A program made the translations under genes and the position numbers. Below the pieces are notes generated by a model. It saw only the letters and a program-made list of their open reading frames with translations. It searched no databases and was not told where the DNA came from. Below, piece after piece: positions 9,377 through 21,802 of a stretch of 64,000 bases of DNA. This DNA comes from Actinomycetes bacterium (GTDB lineage: Bacteria; Actinomycetota; Acidimicrobiia; Acidimicrobiales; Palsa-688), in the NCBI GenBank assembly GCA_021828475.1, contig JAJZIY010000008.1:1-64000 (forward strand). The letters are read 5' to 3'. Numbering within the stretch: the first letter of the stretch is position 1; every line of letters begins with the position of its first letter.

Positions 9377-11572
9377 TCAACCGGCCACGAGGGTGATCGA
9401 CTTGCCGTACAGGATCGACGTACCCACGGTGGGGACCGAGCCGGTCACGGCCGCCAGGGGGCTGCCCTGCACCCCTGAAACGTAGATGCCCAGCTTGAGC
9501 AGGTAATCAGTCGCTTGACCCTGGGTCATACCGACTATGGCCGATGGGATGCTCACCATGTGGGGGCCGAGGGACACCGTCACGGTCACCTCCGTGCCCA
9601 CCACCTGACTACTGCCCGGAGCCGGGGAGGTCGCGATCACGGTCCCCTCGGGCACGGTGTTGCTGTACTCCTGCAGTTCGTGGACCGCGAGGTGCAGAGC
9701 CGCCAGCTGCGCCGCCAGGTGCGTGTACGAACTGCCGTCAGCGCCCGGGGGCACCGTGACCATGGGCTTGCCCGTTGACACCACGACATCGACCTTGCTG
9801 CCCGGCAACAGCTCGTGGCCGGCGTCGGACCACGAGATGACGGTCCCCGCCGGCACGGTCATGCTCGACCGGCGAGCAACCGTCCCAAGCTGCAGCTGCT
9901 GGCCATGCAGGACGGAACGGACCTGCGCCAGGTCCAAGGTCGACAGCGACGGCACTGCCACCGGCTGAGGCCCGAGCGAGAGGGTCACCGCCACCACCGT
10001 CTTGGCGTGGACCCGTGCCCCCTGCCGTGGGAACTGCGACATCACTTCGCCGCTGGGCGTCGACGGGCTCCACTGGCGGCCGGCCACCGCCAGGCGCAGG
10101 TGCCGGGCGTGAAGGGATGCCGCCGCTGCGCCCGGGCTCTCGCCGCTCAGGGAAGGAACGGCGTAGACGGGTGCGGGCCGGGTCAGCAGCACGGCGGCGG
10201 TGGCGCCGCCCCCGAGCACGCAGGCGACCAGTACGAGCACAGCCAGCCGGCGCGGCCACCGGCGGCGTCTGCGACCCCGGAGCTCACGCCGCCGAGCGCC
10301 CCGGTGCTTACCCGAAGGGCTCGAAGCAACCGCCGGCCCATCGCCGTGCGCCGGCCCGGCAGGTGGCGCCGGACGGACGGAGGAAGGCGCAGGTGGTTGG
10401 GCCCCTGCCACCGTGAGGTCGCGGTCGCCGGCGCTCACCGGAGGCGCTGCGGGCTCCACGGTGGCCGGCGGCTCGCCATCCGCCGTGGCCGCGGCCATGG
10501 CCGATGCCTGCCCGTCGGAGTCGCCGGTCGTGCCCGCTCCACCGGCCTGGACGGCACCCTCCGGCATGGCGCTCGCCAAGTCCTCGCCGACCTCGTGCGC
10601 TGCCACGATCTCGAGGTCGTCCACGAGGACGGTCGGGCCGGCGTCCGCCGGCCGTGCGGCCCCCGTGCCGAGCTCGGTGGGGTCGGGGCTCTCGAGTGGC
10701 GCCGCCGGCAGGGTCACGTGGACGGGCAGGCGCGCCGGCGCGCGTAGCTGGCGGGCCACGACAGCGATCTGCTCGGCCAGCTCCTCGGCCGACAGCCGGT
10801 CGTCCGGAGAGGGTGTGCCCGCCCCCTCCAGCACGCCGGCGAGCGCGCCCAGCTCTGCCGGCACCGGAAGGGGTTGGGAGGCCCGGGCCATCAGGGCGCC
10901 GAGAATCGTGTCACGCGCGAACGGCACCATGCCCGTGACGCATTCGACCAGGACGAGCGCCAGGGCGTACACGTCGGCCCGCCCGTCCAGCGCTACGCCC
11001 TGGAGCTGCTCGGGAGCGGCGTAACGGGCCGTGCCGACCAGCGCTCCCATGGGCTCGGTCCAGCTCGCCTCGGCCAGGGCGCGGGCGATGCCGAAGTCGG
11101 CGACGCTCGAACGACCCTCCTCGTCGAAGAGCAGGTTGGCCGGCTTGATGTCGCGGTGGACCAGTCCACGGGCGTGGGCATGGGCCAGGGCCGCCGCCAC
11201 GTCCACTCCGAGGGCGGCCGCCTGTGAGACGCTCAGGCGGTAGCCCGTGTCGAGCAGCCCGCGCAGGCTCCCTCCGTCCAGGAGCTCCATGGCGAGGTAG
11301 GCATCGCCGCCCTCCTCCCCCCAGTCGTAGACCCGCACTATGCCCGGATGTCGCAGGGAGGCCACGAGCTGTGCCTCCATCTCGAAACGGCGCAGGAAGG
11401 AGCGGTCCTCGGCGAGCACCGGGTGCAGGACCTTGAGCGCCACCCGGCGCTTCAGCCGTACGTCCTCAGCCACATAGACGTGGGCGGACGCGCCGCTGCC
11501 CACCGGCCGCAAGAGCCGGTACCTGCCACCGACGACCCTGCCTACCAGGTCCGAGCTATGCGACACCGACAC
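9377..11572 (-). CDS. PASTA-domain serine/threonine protein kinase (PknB-like)
   Basis: Membrane receptor kinase that in actinobacteria senses muropeptide or lipid II and phosphorylates division and envelope targets. Residues 18-280 are the kinase: Gly-rich loop GSGASAHVYV, Lys47, the HRDIKPANLL catalytic loop (139-148) and DFG at 159-161. A Pro/Ala-rich juxtamembrane stretch follows, then a basic patch and one membrane span around 443-464. About 265 extracellular residues hold four PASTA repeats, the last slightly short. GTG start, no strong ribosome binding site. No FtsZ, FHA or phosphatase genes adjoin it, unlike the classical pknAB cluster; here it follows ligA by 95 bp. Confidence 0.93.
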   Translation of the reverse strand: MSVSHSSDLVGRVVGGRYRLLRPVGSGASAHVYVAEDVRLKRRVALKVLHPVLAEDRSFLRRFEMEAQLVASLRHPGIVRVYDWGEEGGDAYLAMELLDGGSLRGLLDTGYRLSVSQAAALGVDVAAALAHAHARGLVHRDIKPANLLFDEEGRSSVADFGIARALAEASWTEPMGALVGTARYAAPEQLQGVALDGRADVYALALVLVECVTGMVPFARDTILGALMARASQPLPVPAELGALAGVLEGAGTPSPDDRLSAEELAEQIAVVARQLRAPARLPVHVTLPAAPLESPDPTELGTGAARPADAGPTVLVDDLEIVAAHEVGEDLASAMPEGAVQAGGAGTTGDSDGQASAMAAATADGEPPATVEPAAPPVSAGDRDLTVAGAQPPAPSSVRPAPPAGPAHGDGPAVASSPSGKHRGARRRELRGRRRRRWPRRLAVLVLVACVLGGGATAAVLLTRPAPVYAVPSLSGESPGAAAASLHARHLRLAVAGRQWSPSTPSGEVMSQFPRQGARVHAKTVVAVTLSLGPQPVAVPSLSTLDLAQVRSVLHGQQLQLGTVARRSSMTVPAGTVISWSDAGHELLPGSKVDVVVSTGKPMVTVPPGADGSSYTHLAAQLAALHLAVHELQEYSNTVPEGTVIATSPAPGSSQVVGTEVTVTVSLGPHMVSIPSAIVGMTQGQATDYLLKLGIYVSGVQGSPLAAVTGSVPTVGTSILYGKSITLVAG

Positions 11573-11667
11573 TTTACGAGGCTAACCAGCCGCAACGCGC
11601 CAGAGGTGGACCCTGGCGCCGGCAGCGGAGCGGCCCGGTGAGGGCCCTGCGGTACCCTGAGCGACGC

Positions 11668-14962
<3,295 letters not shown>

Positions 14963-14966
<4 letters not shown>

Positions 14967-16141
14967 CGCAGTACCTTGCGGACCGGGAGCGCGCCGGGCG
15001 CGACCGCCTCCCTCAGCCGGGACACGGCCCGTGGTACGGCCTCGAGAGCCATGTCGACGTCAGCGTCCGTGCTGGAGTGGCCGAGGCTCAACCTGAGAGC
15101 ACCCCGCGCCAAGGCCGGCGGGGTGCCCATGGCCGTGAGCACGTGACTGGCCTCCAGCGCCCCGCTGGCGCACGCCGACCCAGCCGAGGCGCAGACCCCG
15201 TACGAGTCGAGCAGGAAGAGCAGCTCCTCGCTGTCGACCCCCTCGACGACCAGGTGGCAGTGGCCGGGGGCCCTCGGTACGTCCCCCGCCGTGAGCCGGA
15301 CGCCTTCCAGTGCCGCCAGCAGGCCCAGCGCCAAGCGGTCCCGTAGGGCCGTGACGCGCTCGCTCTCAGCTTCCCTGTCCCGGCGCAACCAGGACAGGGC
15401 GGCGCCGAGACCGGCGGCTCCCGCCACGTCCTGGGTGCCCGCCCGGCGCCCGCGCTCCTGGGGGCCGCCAAAGCTCAGCGGGGCCAGCTCGACCGGTCTG
15501 GCGAAGGCCAGCACGCCGGCGCCCTGGGGGCCGCCGAACTTGTGGGCGCTGATCGTCACCAGATCCGCGCCCTGCGCCATCTCGGCCAGGTCGTACCACG
15601 GCGCCGCCTGAACGGCGTCGGTATGCAGCACGGCCTGCGGCGCCCGGCGTCGGACCAGCCGGGCGACCTCGGCGAACGGCTGCAGGGTACCGACCTCGTT
15701 GTTGACCAGCTGGACCGACACGATGCTGACCGAGCGGTCGAGGGCATCCGCAAGTTGCGCCAGGTCCACGCGGCCGTCTGCGTCCGTGCCGACGGTGCGC
15801 ACGGGGCACCCCGCCCAGCGCCCCGCGGCCTGCGCAGCCCTCAGAACAGCGTGGTGCTCGACGGCGCTGACAACGACTGCGCCTGGCGCTGCCAGTGCCC
15901 GGCCGAGCACCGCCAGGTTGTCGGACTCGGTCCCTCCGGAGGTGAACACGACGTCACCCGGGGCCGTCCCCAGAACCGTCGACACGACTTCGCGGGCGTC
16001 GTCGAGGGCGGCCCTGGCGGCAGCGGCAACCGAGTGCGGTCCCGACGGGTTGCCGAAGCGTTCCCCGCTCCAAGCCAGCGCGGCCCGGCGTGCCGGCTCG
16101 CACAGGGGCGTCGTTGCTGCGTGGTCCAAGTAGGCGGGCAT
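14963..16141 (-). CDS. Cysteine desulfurase (NifS/IscS family)
   Basis: PLP enzyme that takes sulfur from cysteine as an enzyme persulfide. The N-terminal YLDHAATTP signature, the PLP lysine Lys201 in SAHKFGGPQG and the active cysteine Cys324 in GSACASG are all present; the 392-residue length is normal. Translational coupling to mnmA makes tRNA 2-thiouridine synthesis its likely main role, although such enzymes also feed Fe-S assembly. No iscU or iscR lies nearby. Confidence 0.95.
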
Positions 16142-16159
16142 CGGGGCGCGGTACCGGCA

Positions 16160-17935
16160 CTACGTGCCGGCAGACCGCCTCGACTGCGTCACGACCGGCA
16201 CCGGAGCGCTCGCCGTGCCCGTTGCGGGCGCGGTGGTGGGGACGCTCGACCCGGCGGCGCTGGCGGTCGTGGTGGGCCGCGCCGGCGGCGGTGTGGCGGC
16301 GCCGGCAGTGGTCGGCCGGGTGGTAGTGGCCGCCGTGACGAGCGTCGTCGGGTGGTTGGTGGCCGTCGTGGCAACGTTGGTGGCCGTCGTGGCAACGTTG
16401 GTGGCCGTCGTGGCAACGCTGGTGACCGTGGTTGGCGCTCCCGCCGAGGTCGTAGCGGCCGTCGTCGCCACGGAGGTGCTCGTGGGAGGTGGGGCGCTGG
16501 TGGAGCTCGACGGCACGGTAGCGGTCGTGGTCGGCGCCGGCGGGATGGTCGTGGGGTAGAACGGCGCACCGGACGGCGGGGGGGGCAGGGTGGTGGGGCT
16601 CGTCGTCGAGACCGGCGTGCTCAGCTGGGACACCTGTGCCGGCACCCACTTGACCACCGAGGGCCCGAAAGACCAGTCCATCAGGCCGTGGTCCGTGACC
16701 CTCGGGGGGCGCCCGGGACCGACGACCTGGACTATGTCCCCGACCCGGCTGAAGTGCAGAAAAGTCTCGGCCCGGGCCGGGCTGATGTTGATGCACCCGT
16801 GGGAGACGTTCTGCTGGCCCTGGATGGACAGATCCCAGGGCGCGGCATGGACGTACTCGCCCGCGTCAGCTATGTGGACGTCCCAGTAGACGAGCTCGTC
16901 GTAGCCGCCCGGCGAGTTGACCGGGATCCCGACCGTCGCCGAGTCCATGCGCACTACGGCTTCGCGGTCGAGCACGATGTGCGTACCGGCGGTGGTGGGC
17001 CATCTGGGGGCACCGGCGCTGATCGGCCACGTGTACACCAGTTGGCCGTTGTCGTAGACGTTCATCTCGTGGGTGTCGAGGTTGACGATCGAGACGTGCT
17101 TGGCCCCGACGGCGAACTGCGTCGAGACCGCTCCCGAACCCCACTCGCCTGTCGCAATGTGCCAACCGGCGAGGTCACCGGAGACAGCTACCTGCTCGCC
17201 CACGGGCCAGTACTGGCTGGGACGGAAGTGCAGCTCGACGGGGCTGAACCAGTGCCAGCCCCCCGGCACCGGCTTGCTCATGGCGATGTGCAGGTGCGAA
17301 ACGACGGAGGACTGCCCGACATAGGTGAGCACGGGCCGGGAAAAGGTGAAGACGATCGGCTCGCCGACGCCGACGATCAGCCCGGGAGCGGGCCAGACCG
17401 TCGCTGTCACGGCCTTGGGCGGTGGAGCCGTGCTGAAGCTGGAGCTCCCGGACGCCGTGACGCCACCAGTCCCCTCGACCTGGTACGAGACCGTGTAGCG
17501 GGTCGCCGGTACCAGGTGCGAGCTGGACACCCACACGGCTCCCGAGGTCCCGAGCGACCCACTGACGCTGGCGCCGGTGCTCGAGCGGACGTCGACCGAG
17601 CCGAGCCGGCCGGTGGAGGCCCGCACCTTGACGACCGTGCCCGCTCCCACCTCACTGGCACCACGCGCCGGGGTGACCGACACGGCCGAGAGGAGCTGGG
17701 CCGCCGCTTGCGCACGGCTCGTGGTCGACGTCGTCGGTCCCGCCGTGGTGGTGGTGACCCCGGTCGTCGGCGAGCCGGCGGCGACCCCTTTCGGGCTCGG
17801 CGCGCCTGTCCCCCCACTGCTCAGGACCAAACCGGCAACGCCGGCCGCCACCAGGACGGCGACGGCCGCCAGGGAGAGTGCCACACCGTGCCCACCGCGC
17901 GCCGGGCGGCGCCTACCAGTGCTGCTCACGCCCAT
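16160..17935 (-). CDS. L,D-transpeptidase with Ig-like domains and Thr-rich tail
   Basis: Cell-wall enzyme that makes 3-3 cross-links between meso-diaminopimelate residues. A hydrophobic segment at 18-40 is a signal anchor. Two Ig-like domains (about 82-170 and 175-277) precede a YkuD catalytic domain (about 280-405) with the SHGCINIS motif, His379 and catalytic Cys381. The arrangement is like mycobacterial LdtMt2. After about residue 440 the protein becomes a long low-complexity Thr/Pro/Ala tail, partly built of VATTATN repeats, that may thread the wall or carry glycans. The gene starts four bases after the glgB stop, so it is co-transcribed with the glucan genes. Confidence 0.9.
   Translation of the reverse strand: MGVSSTGRRRPARGGHGVALSLAAVAVLVAAGVAGLVLSSGGTGAPSPKGVAAGSPTTGVTTTTAGPTTSTTSRAQAAAQLLSAVSVTPARGASEVGAGTVVKVRASTGRLGSVDVRSSTGASVSGSLGTSGAVWVSSSHLVPATRYTVSYQVEGTGGVTASGSSSFSTAPPPKAVTATVWPAPGLIVGVGEPIVFTFSRPVLTYVGQSSVVSHLHIAMSKPVPGGWHWFSPVELHFRPSQYWPVGEQVAVSGDLAGWHIATGEWGSGAVSTQFAVGAKHVSIVNLDTHEMNVYDNGQLVYTWPISAGAPRWPTTAGTHIVLDREAVVRMDSATVGIPVNSPGGYDELVYWDVHIADAGEYVHAAPWDLSIQGQQNVSHGCINISPARAETFLHFSRVGDIVQVVGPGRPPRVTDHGLMDWSFGPSVVKWVPAQVSQLSTPVSTTSPTTLPPPPSGAPFYPTTIPPAPTTTATVPSSSTSAPPPTSTSVATTAATTSAGAPTTVTSVATTATNVATTATNVATTATNHPTTLVTAATTTRPTTAGAATPPPARPTTTASAAGSSVPTTAPATGTASAPVPVVTQSRRSAGT
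16356..16418. repeat. Three perfect 21-bp tandem repeats inside the L,D-transpeptidase tail
   Basis: Three identical consecutive copies of a 21-base unit (begins TTGGTGGCCG on the plus strand) encode seven residues each (VATTATN pattern) on the minus strand. The period is a multiple of three, so copy-number change would keep the frame. Confidence 0.95.
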
Positions 17936-17939
17936 CAGG

Positions 17940-20387
17940 CTACGGCGCAGGGGCCAACCAGAGTACAGCGAGGGGCGGGAGCACGATCTCGGCCGAGAAA
18001 GGCTGCCCGTGCCAGCCCCGGTCCTCGGCCCGTACCTCGCCCATGTTGCCCAGCCCGCTGCCGCCCCACTCCCGGGCGTCCGTGTTGAGCAGCTCGACCC
18101 AGCGCCCTGCGCTCGGGAGGCCGACCCGGTAGCCGAGCTGAGGCACAGGAGACAGGTTGGCTATGCACGCCACCACATCGCCAACCGGCATGGCCGGCCA
18201 CGACGGGTCAGCGCTGCCTGCCCCCTCGGCGTCCCGCCGCCGTAGGCGCAGGAAGGAGAGCACGTTGTGGTCGGCGTCGCTTGCGTCGACCCAGCGGAAG
18301 CCGTCAGGTGAGAAGTCATGCTCCCAGAGCGCCGGCTCCGCCCGGTACACCCGGTTGAGCTCGGCGACCATCCGGCGCAGCTTGGCGTGGTCCTCCCACT
18401 GGTCCAACACCCACCAGTCCAGTTGGCGCTCGTGGGACCACTCCCGCTCCTCTCCCAGCTCGGCTCCCATGAAGAGCAGCTTCTTGCCCGGGTGGGCCCA
18501 CATCCACGCGTACAGCGCCCTCAGGTTGGCCAGCTGGCTCCAGCGGTCGCCTGGCATCTTTGCGAGCAGGGAGCGCTTGCCGTGCACGACCTCGTCGTGC
18601 GACAGCGGGAGGATGAAGTTCTCGTACCAGGCGTATATGAGGCCGAAGGTCAGGTCGTTCTGGTGGTAGCGGCGGAAGAGCGGGTCCACCTCGAAGTACT
18701 GCAGGGTGTCGTGCATCCACCCCATGTTCCACTTGTAACCGAAGCCCAGGCCTCCGAGGTAGGTGGGCCGCGACACACCGGGCCACGACGTCGACTCCTC
18801 GGCGATGGTGGTGGCCGCAGGGTACATGGCGAAGAGGGTCTCGTTCAGATCTTTCAGGAACTGCACGGCATCGAGGTTTTCGTTGCCGCCGTACTTGTTT
18901 GGCGTCCAGTCCCCGGGTTCGCGGGAGTAGTCGAGGTACAACATGGAGGCGACGGCGTCGACGCGCAGTGCGTCGACGTGGAACTGCTCGACCCAGAAGA
19001 GGGCATTGGCCATCAGGAAGTTGCTGACCTCGTGCCGGCCCAGGTTGAACACCAGGGTGCCCCAGTCGGGATGGGCGCCCATGGGCCCCGAGTGTTCGTA
19101 CAGGGCCGTGCCGTCGAAGTTTGCCAACGCGAACTCGTCGCGGGGGAAGTGCGCCGGTACCCAGTCCACGATCACCCCGATGCCGTGGCGGTGGCAGGCG
19201 TCCACCAGGGCGCGGAAGTCGTCGGCGCTGCCGAAGCGGGCGCTCGGCGCGTAGTAGGCACTCACCTGGTAGCCCCACGACCCCCCGAAGGGGTGTTCGG
19301 CCACCGGCAACAGTTCGAGGTGGGTGAAGCCCATGTCGGCGACGTAGCGGGGCAGCTCCTCCGCCAGCTCGCGGTAGGTGAGCGGCCGCTCGCCCCCGGC
19401 TCCGTCGTCCGTCCAGCGCCACGACCCGAGGTGCACCTCGTAGACGGACATCGGGTGCGCCAGCGGGTCACCCGACCGGCCCACGAACCAGGTCTCGTCG
19501 GCCCAGCCGTGCGCCGCGGGCGGGGCGATGACCGAAGCGGTGCCCGGCGGGACCTCCGTGGCGAAAGCGAAAGGGTCGGCCTTGAGCGTGAGACGTTCGT
19601 CGGCCGTGACTATCTCGTACTTGTAGCGGGCACCGACATCCGCTGCGGGCACGAACAGCTCCCAGACCCCGGAGCTACCGAGGGAGCGCATCGGGTGCAG
19701 CCGGCCGTCCCAGAAGTTCCAGTCCCCCACGACGCGCACCGCCTTGGCGTTGGGGGCCCAGACGGCGAACGCAGTGCCCTCCACGCCCTCGTGCGTGCGC
19801 CGGTGGGCGCCCATGACCTCCCAGAGCCTGCGGTGCCTGCCCTGGTTGAACAGGTGAAGGTCCAGGTCGCCGAGCGTGGGCCAGTGCCGGTACGGGTCGT
19901 CGAAGACGAACCCGGGCGACCCGGCGCCGCCGTAGACGGCCTCCAAGCGATAGCCGGGCGCAGCCGGGCTCAGCTCGGCCTCCCACAGGCCGCCCGGGTG
20001 CACCCGGCGCATCGGGGCACGCGCCGTCACCTCGCGCTCGGGGGCCGGACCGGTCACGAGCAGGTACATCTCGAACGCTTCGGGGCGCAGCGTGCGCACC
20101 ACGCCCCCGTGGCGACCGAGCAGCGAGTGGGGGTCGTGGTGGCGGCCCTGGACCAGGAGCTCGACCTGGTCCTCGTCCAGCGGGGCGGCGTCGGGGGTGA
20201 CCAGCGCCGGCTCCTGCCGGGACGCCGCCTCCCCGCCCTGCTTGCCCCGCCTCGGTTGGCGAACGTCGGCTGTGGTCATGGTTGTGTCCATACCCCTTTT
20301 GGCTCGGCTGGGGCTCACAGCCCCCTCCGAGGGTGGGTGGCTCCCCGGTCCTACCGGGTTGGCGTCAGTGGTCCGTTTCTTCGACAT
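17940..20387 (-). CDS. glgB: 1,4-alpha-glucan branching enzyme (GH13)
   Basis: Introduces alpha-1,6 branches into alpha-1,4-glucan made by GlgE. An N-terminal CBM48-like region is followed by the GH13 barrel with nucleophile Asp477 (ALRVDAVASM), acid/base Glu530 (TIAEEST) and the LSHDEVVHGK motif, then the C-terminal beta domain. The ATG at 20387 overlaps the maltokinase stop by 23 bases and has GACGAGG upstream. In-frame ATGs at 20291 and 20279 would remove a poorly conserved Pro-rich lead and are possible alternatives. The 815-residue length is slightly above the family's usual 730. Confidence 0.96.
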   Translation of the reverse strand: MSKKRTTDANPVGPGSHPPSEGAVSPSRAKRGMDTTMTTADVRQPRRGKQGGEAASRQEPALVTPDAAPLDEDQVELLVQGRHHDPHSLLGRHGGVVRTLRPEAFEMYLLVTGPAPEREVTARAPMRRVHPGGLWEAELSPAAPGYRLEAVYGGAGSPGFVFDDPYRHWPTLGDLDLHLFNQGRHRRLWEVMGAHRRTHEGVEGTAFAVWAPNAKAVRVVGDWNFWDGRLHPMRSLGSSGVWELFVPAADVGARYKYEIVTADERLTLKADPFAFATEVPPGTASVIAPPAAHGWADETWFVGRSGDPLAHPMSVYEVHLGSWRWTDDGAGGERPLTYRELAEELPRYVADMGFTHLELLPVAEHPFGGSWGYQVSAYYAPSARFGSADDFRALVDACHRHGIGVIVDWVPAHFPRDEFALANFDGTALYEHSGPMGAHPDWGTLVFNLGRHEVSNFLMANALFWVEQFHVDALRVDAVASMLYLDYSREPGDWTPNKYGGNENLDAVQFLKDLNETLFAMYPAATTIAEESTSWPGVSRPTYLGGLGFGYKWNMGWMHDTLQYFEVDPLFRRYHQNDLTFGLIYAWYENFILPLSHDEVVHGKRSLLAKMPGDRWSQLANLRALYAWMWAHPGKKLLFMGAELGEEREWSHERQLDWWVLDQWEDHAKLRRMVAELNRVYRAEPALWEHDFSPDGFRWVDASDADHNVLSFLRLRRRDAEGAGSADPSWPAMPVGDVVACIANLSPVPQLGYRVGLPSAGRWVELLNTDAREWGGSGLGNMGEVRAEDRGWHGQPFSAEIVLPPLAVLWLAPAP

Positions 20388-21801
20388 CGGCAGCCTCGTC
20401 GTCTCCCGGGTCGCCCTCGAGACGGCCGGGGAGGGCCGTCAGCACTTCGACAGGTTCCGACAGTAGGCGAGCGAGGGCGGCTTCGGGTATGGACGCCCAG
20501 TCCGGCCGGTAGGCCCGCTCGTAACCGAGCTCGTACATGGCCTTGTCCAACTCGAAGGCGACGCGTACAGCCTCGCGGTCCTCGGGAGGCGATGGGAGCA
20601 GTTCGCCGATGCCATCGCGCTCGTAGTACCCGAGCAGGAACGCCTGGCAATTGCGGTCCTGCCATGCCCGCGCCGGCGGCTCCAGCACCGCCAGCTCGCC
20701 CTCGGCCCGCTCCCGCAGGGCGAACTGGGGCGCGTACCGCAGGGAGCGCAGCATCCCGGACACGTCCTTGAACACCGAGGTCGGCACCAGCCGCTGTTCG
20801 AGCGGACGGTTTGGCTCCCCCTCGAAATCGAGGACGTACCAACCGGTGTCGGTGCGCATCACCTGGCCCAGGTGGTAGTCGCCGTGGACGCGCACGGACG
20901 GCCCCACCGCTGCCACCTCCTGGAGGCGCTGGAAGAGGGGATGGCCGTCGACGGCCAGGTCCGGCGCCAACTCTCCGGCCTGGCGCTCCAAGGCCGTGAC
21001 GAACTCCTCCCACTCCCCGGCCAGGCTGTCGGAGGTGCCGTAGGCCTCGGCCATGGCGATGTGCATGTCCGCCGTCACCTGTCCCAGGCGGGTGGCTTCG
21101 GCGGCGAAATCACCTCCGGACGCCGCCGGCTCGCACGGCCCGCCAGAGGAGCAAGAGCCGTAAAGGTCCCGCAGCGAGGTCAGCGCCAGGGCCCAGCCGT
21201 CGGTGCCCCCGGCCAGGAACTGCTGGCCGAAGGCCAGGTCCGTGCCGTCCCGCTGCCAGCGCACCAGGGGTGCGGCCACGTGGGCGAAGCCTGTCTCGGC
21301 CAATGCCGTCGTCACCTCTACGTCCGGGTTGGCTCCGCCGGACAGGCGGCGGAAGAGCTTGAGTATCAGCCGGTCGTCGAAGACGACAGAGGTGTTGGAC
21401 TGCTCGACGGTGAGAGGGCGCGCCCTGTGCGCGTCCTGCTCGCCCCCACTCGCCGCCCGAAGGAAGGCGACCGCCATCTCCGAGTCGACCACCGCGTCGT
21501 ACCATGTGACCCGACGGTCCGAGCCCATGAGCGCCTCGTCGTGACCGCGCAGGCGCTCGGCGGCCTCGGCCGAAGGCCGTTCGGCGACCAGGACCTGGTA
21601 GCGCGAAGCGCCCGCCTCGACAACCGCCCACAGGAGCCGCCCCTGCGCCGGCACCCCCGATGCGACCCGGGCTGATCCCGCCACCGCGACCTGGGCGGGC
21701 TGGCCCTGCCCGGCGTACCAGCGCTGGCGCGCCAGGTACGCTCCGAGGACGTCCACCAGGGCACGGGGCAGTTCCTCGGGGACCAGCCATTCTTCCCCCA
21801 T
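20365..21801 (-). CDS. mak: Maltokinase (Pep2/Mak)
   Basis: Phosphorylates maltose with ATP to maltose 1-phosphate, the precursor of the GlgE donor. The protein has a eukaryotic-like kinase fold: an N-terminal LARQRWYAGQG segment typical of Mak, the LILKLFR lysine strand, VHGDYHLGQVM as catalytic loop and VLDFEGEP as the metal-binding segment. Its 478 residues suit a stand-alone Mak; it is not fused to TreS. One base separates it from treS, and its end overlaps glgB. Confidence 0.94.
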   Translation of the reverse strand: MGEEWLVPEELPRALVDVLGAYLARQRWYAGQGQPAQVAVAGSARVASGVPAQGRLLWAVVEAGASRYQVLVAERPSAEAAERLRGHDEALMGSDRRVTWYDAVVDSEMAVAFLRAASGGEQDAHRARPLTVEQSNTSVVFDDRLILKLFRRLSGGANPDVEVTTALAETGFAHVAAPLVRWQRDGTDLAFGQQFLAGGTDGWALALTSLRDLYGSCSSGGPCEPAASGGDFAAEATRLGQVTADMHIAMAEAYGTSDSLAGEWEEFVTALERQAGELAPDLAVDGHPLFQRLQEVAAVGPSVRVHGDYHLGQVMRTDTGWYVLDFEGEPNRPLEQRLVPTSVFKDVSGMLRSLRYAPQFALRERAEGELAVLEPPARAWQDRNCQAFLLGYYERDGIGELLPSPPEDREAVRVAFELDKAMYELGYERAYRPDWASIPEAALARLLSEPVEVLTALPGRLEGDPGDDEAADVEETDH

Positions 21802-21802
21802 G

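Noticed and set aside
15542-20771. Plus-strand open frames of over 800 codons across the transpeptidase and glgB regions
   Set aside because: They lie antisense to well-supported genes, are rich in Arg, His, Gly and Val, lack ribosome binding sites and show no family motif. High GC suppresses stop codons in such frames.
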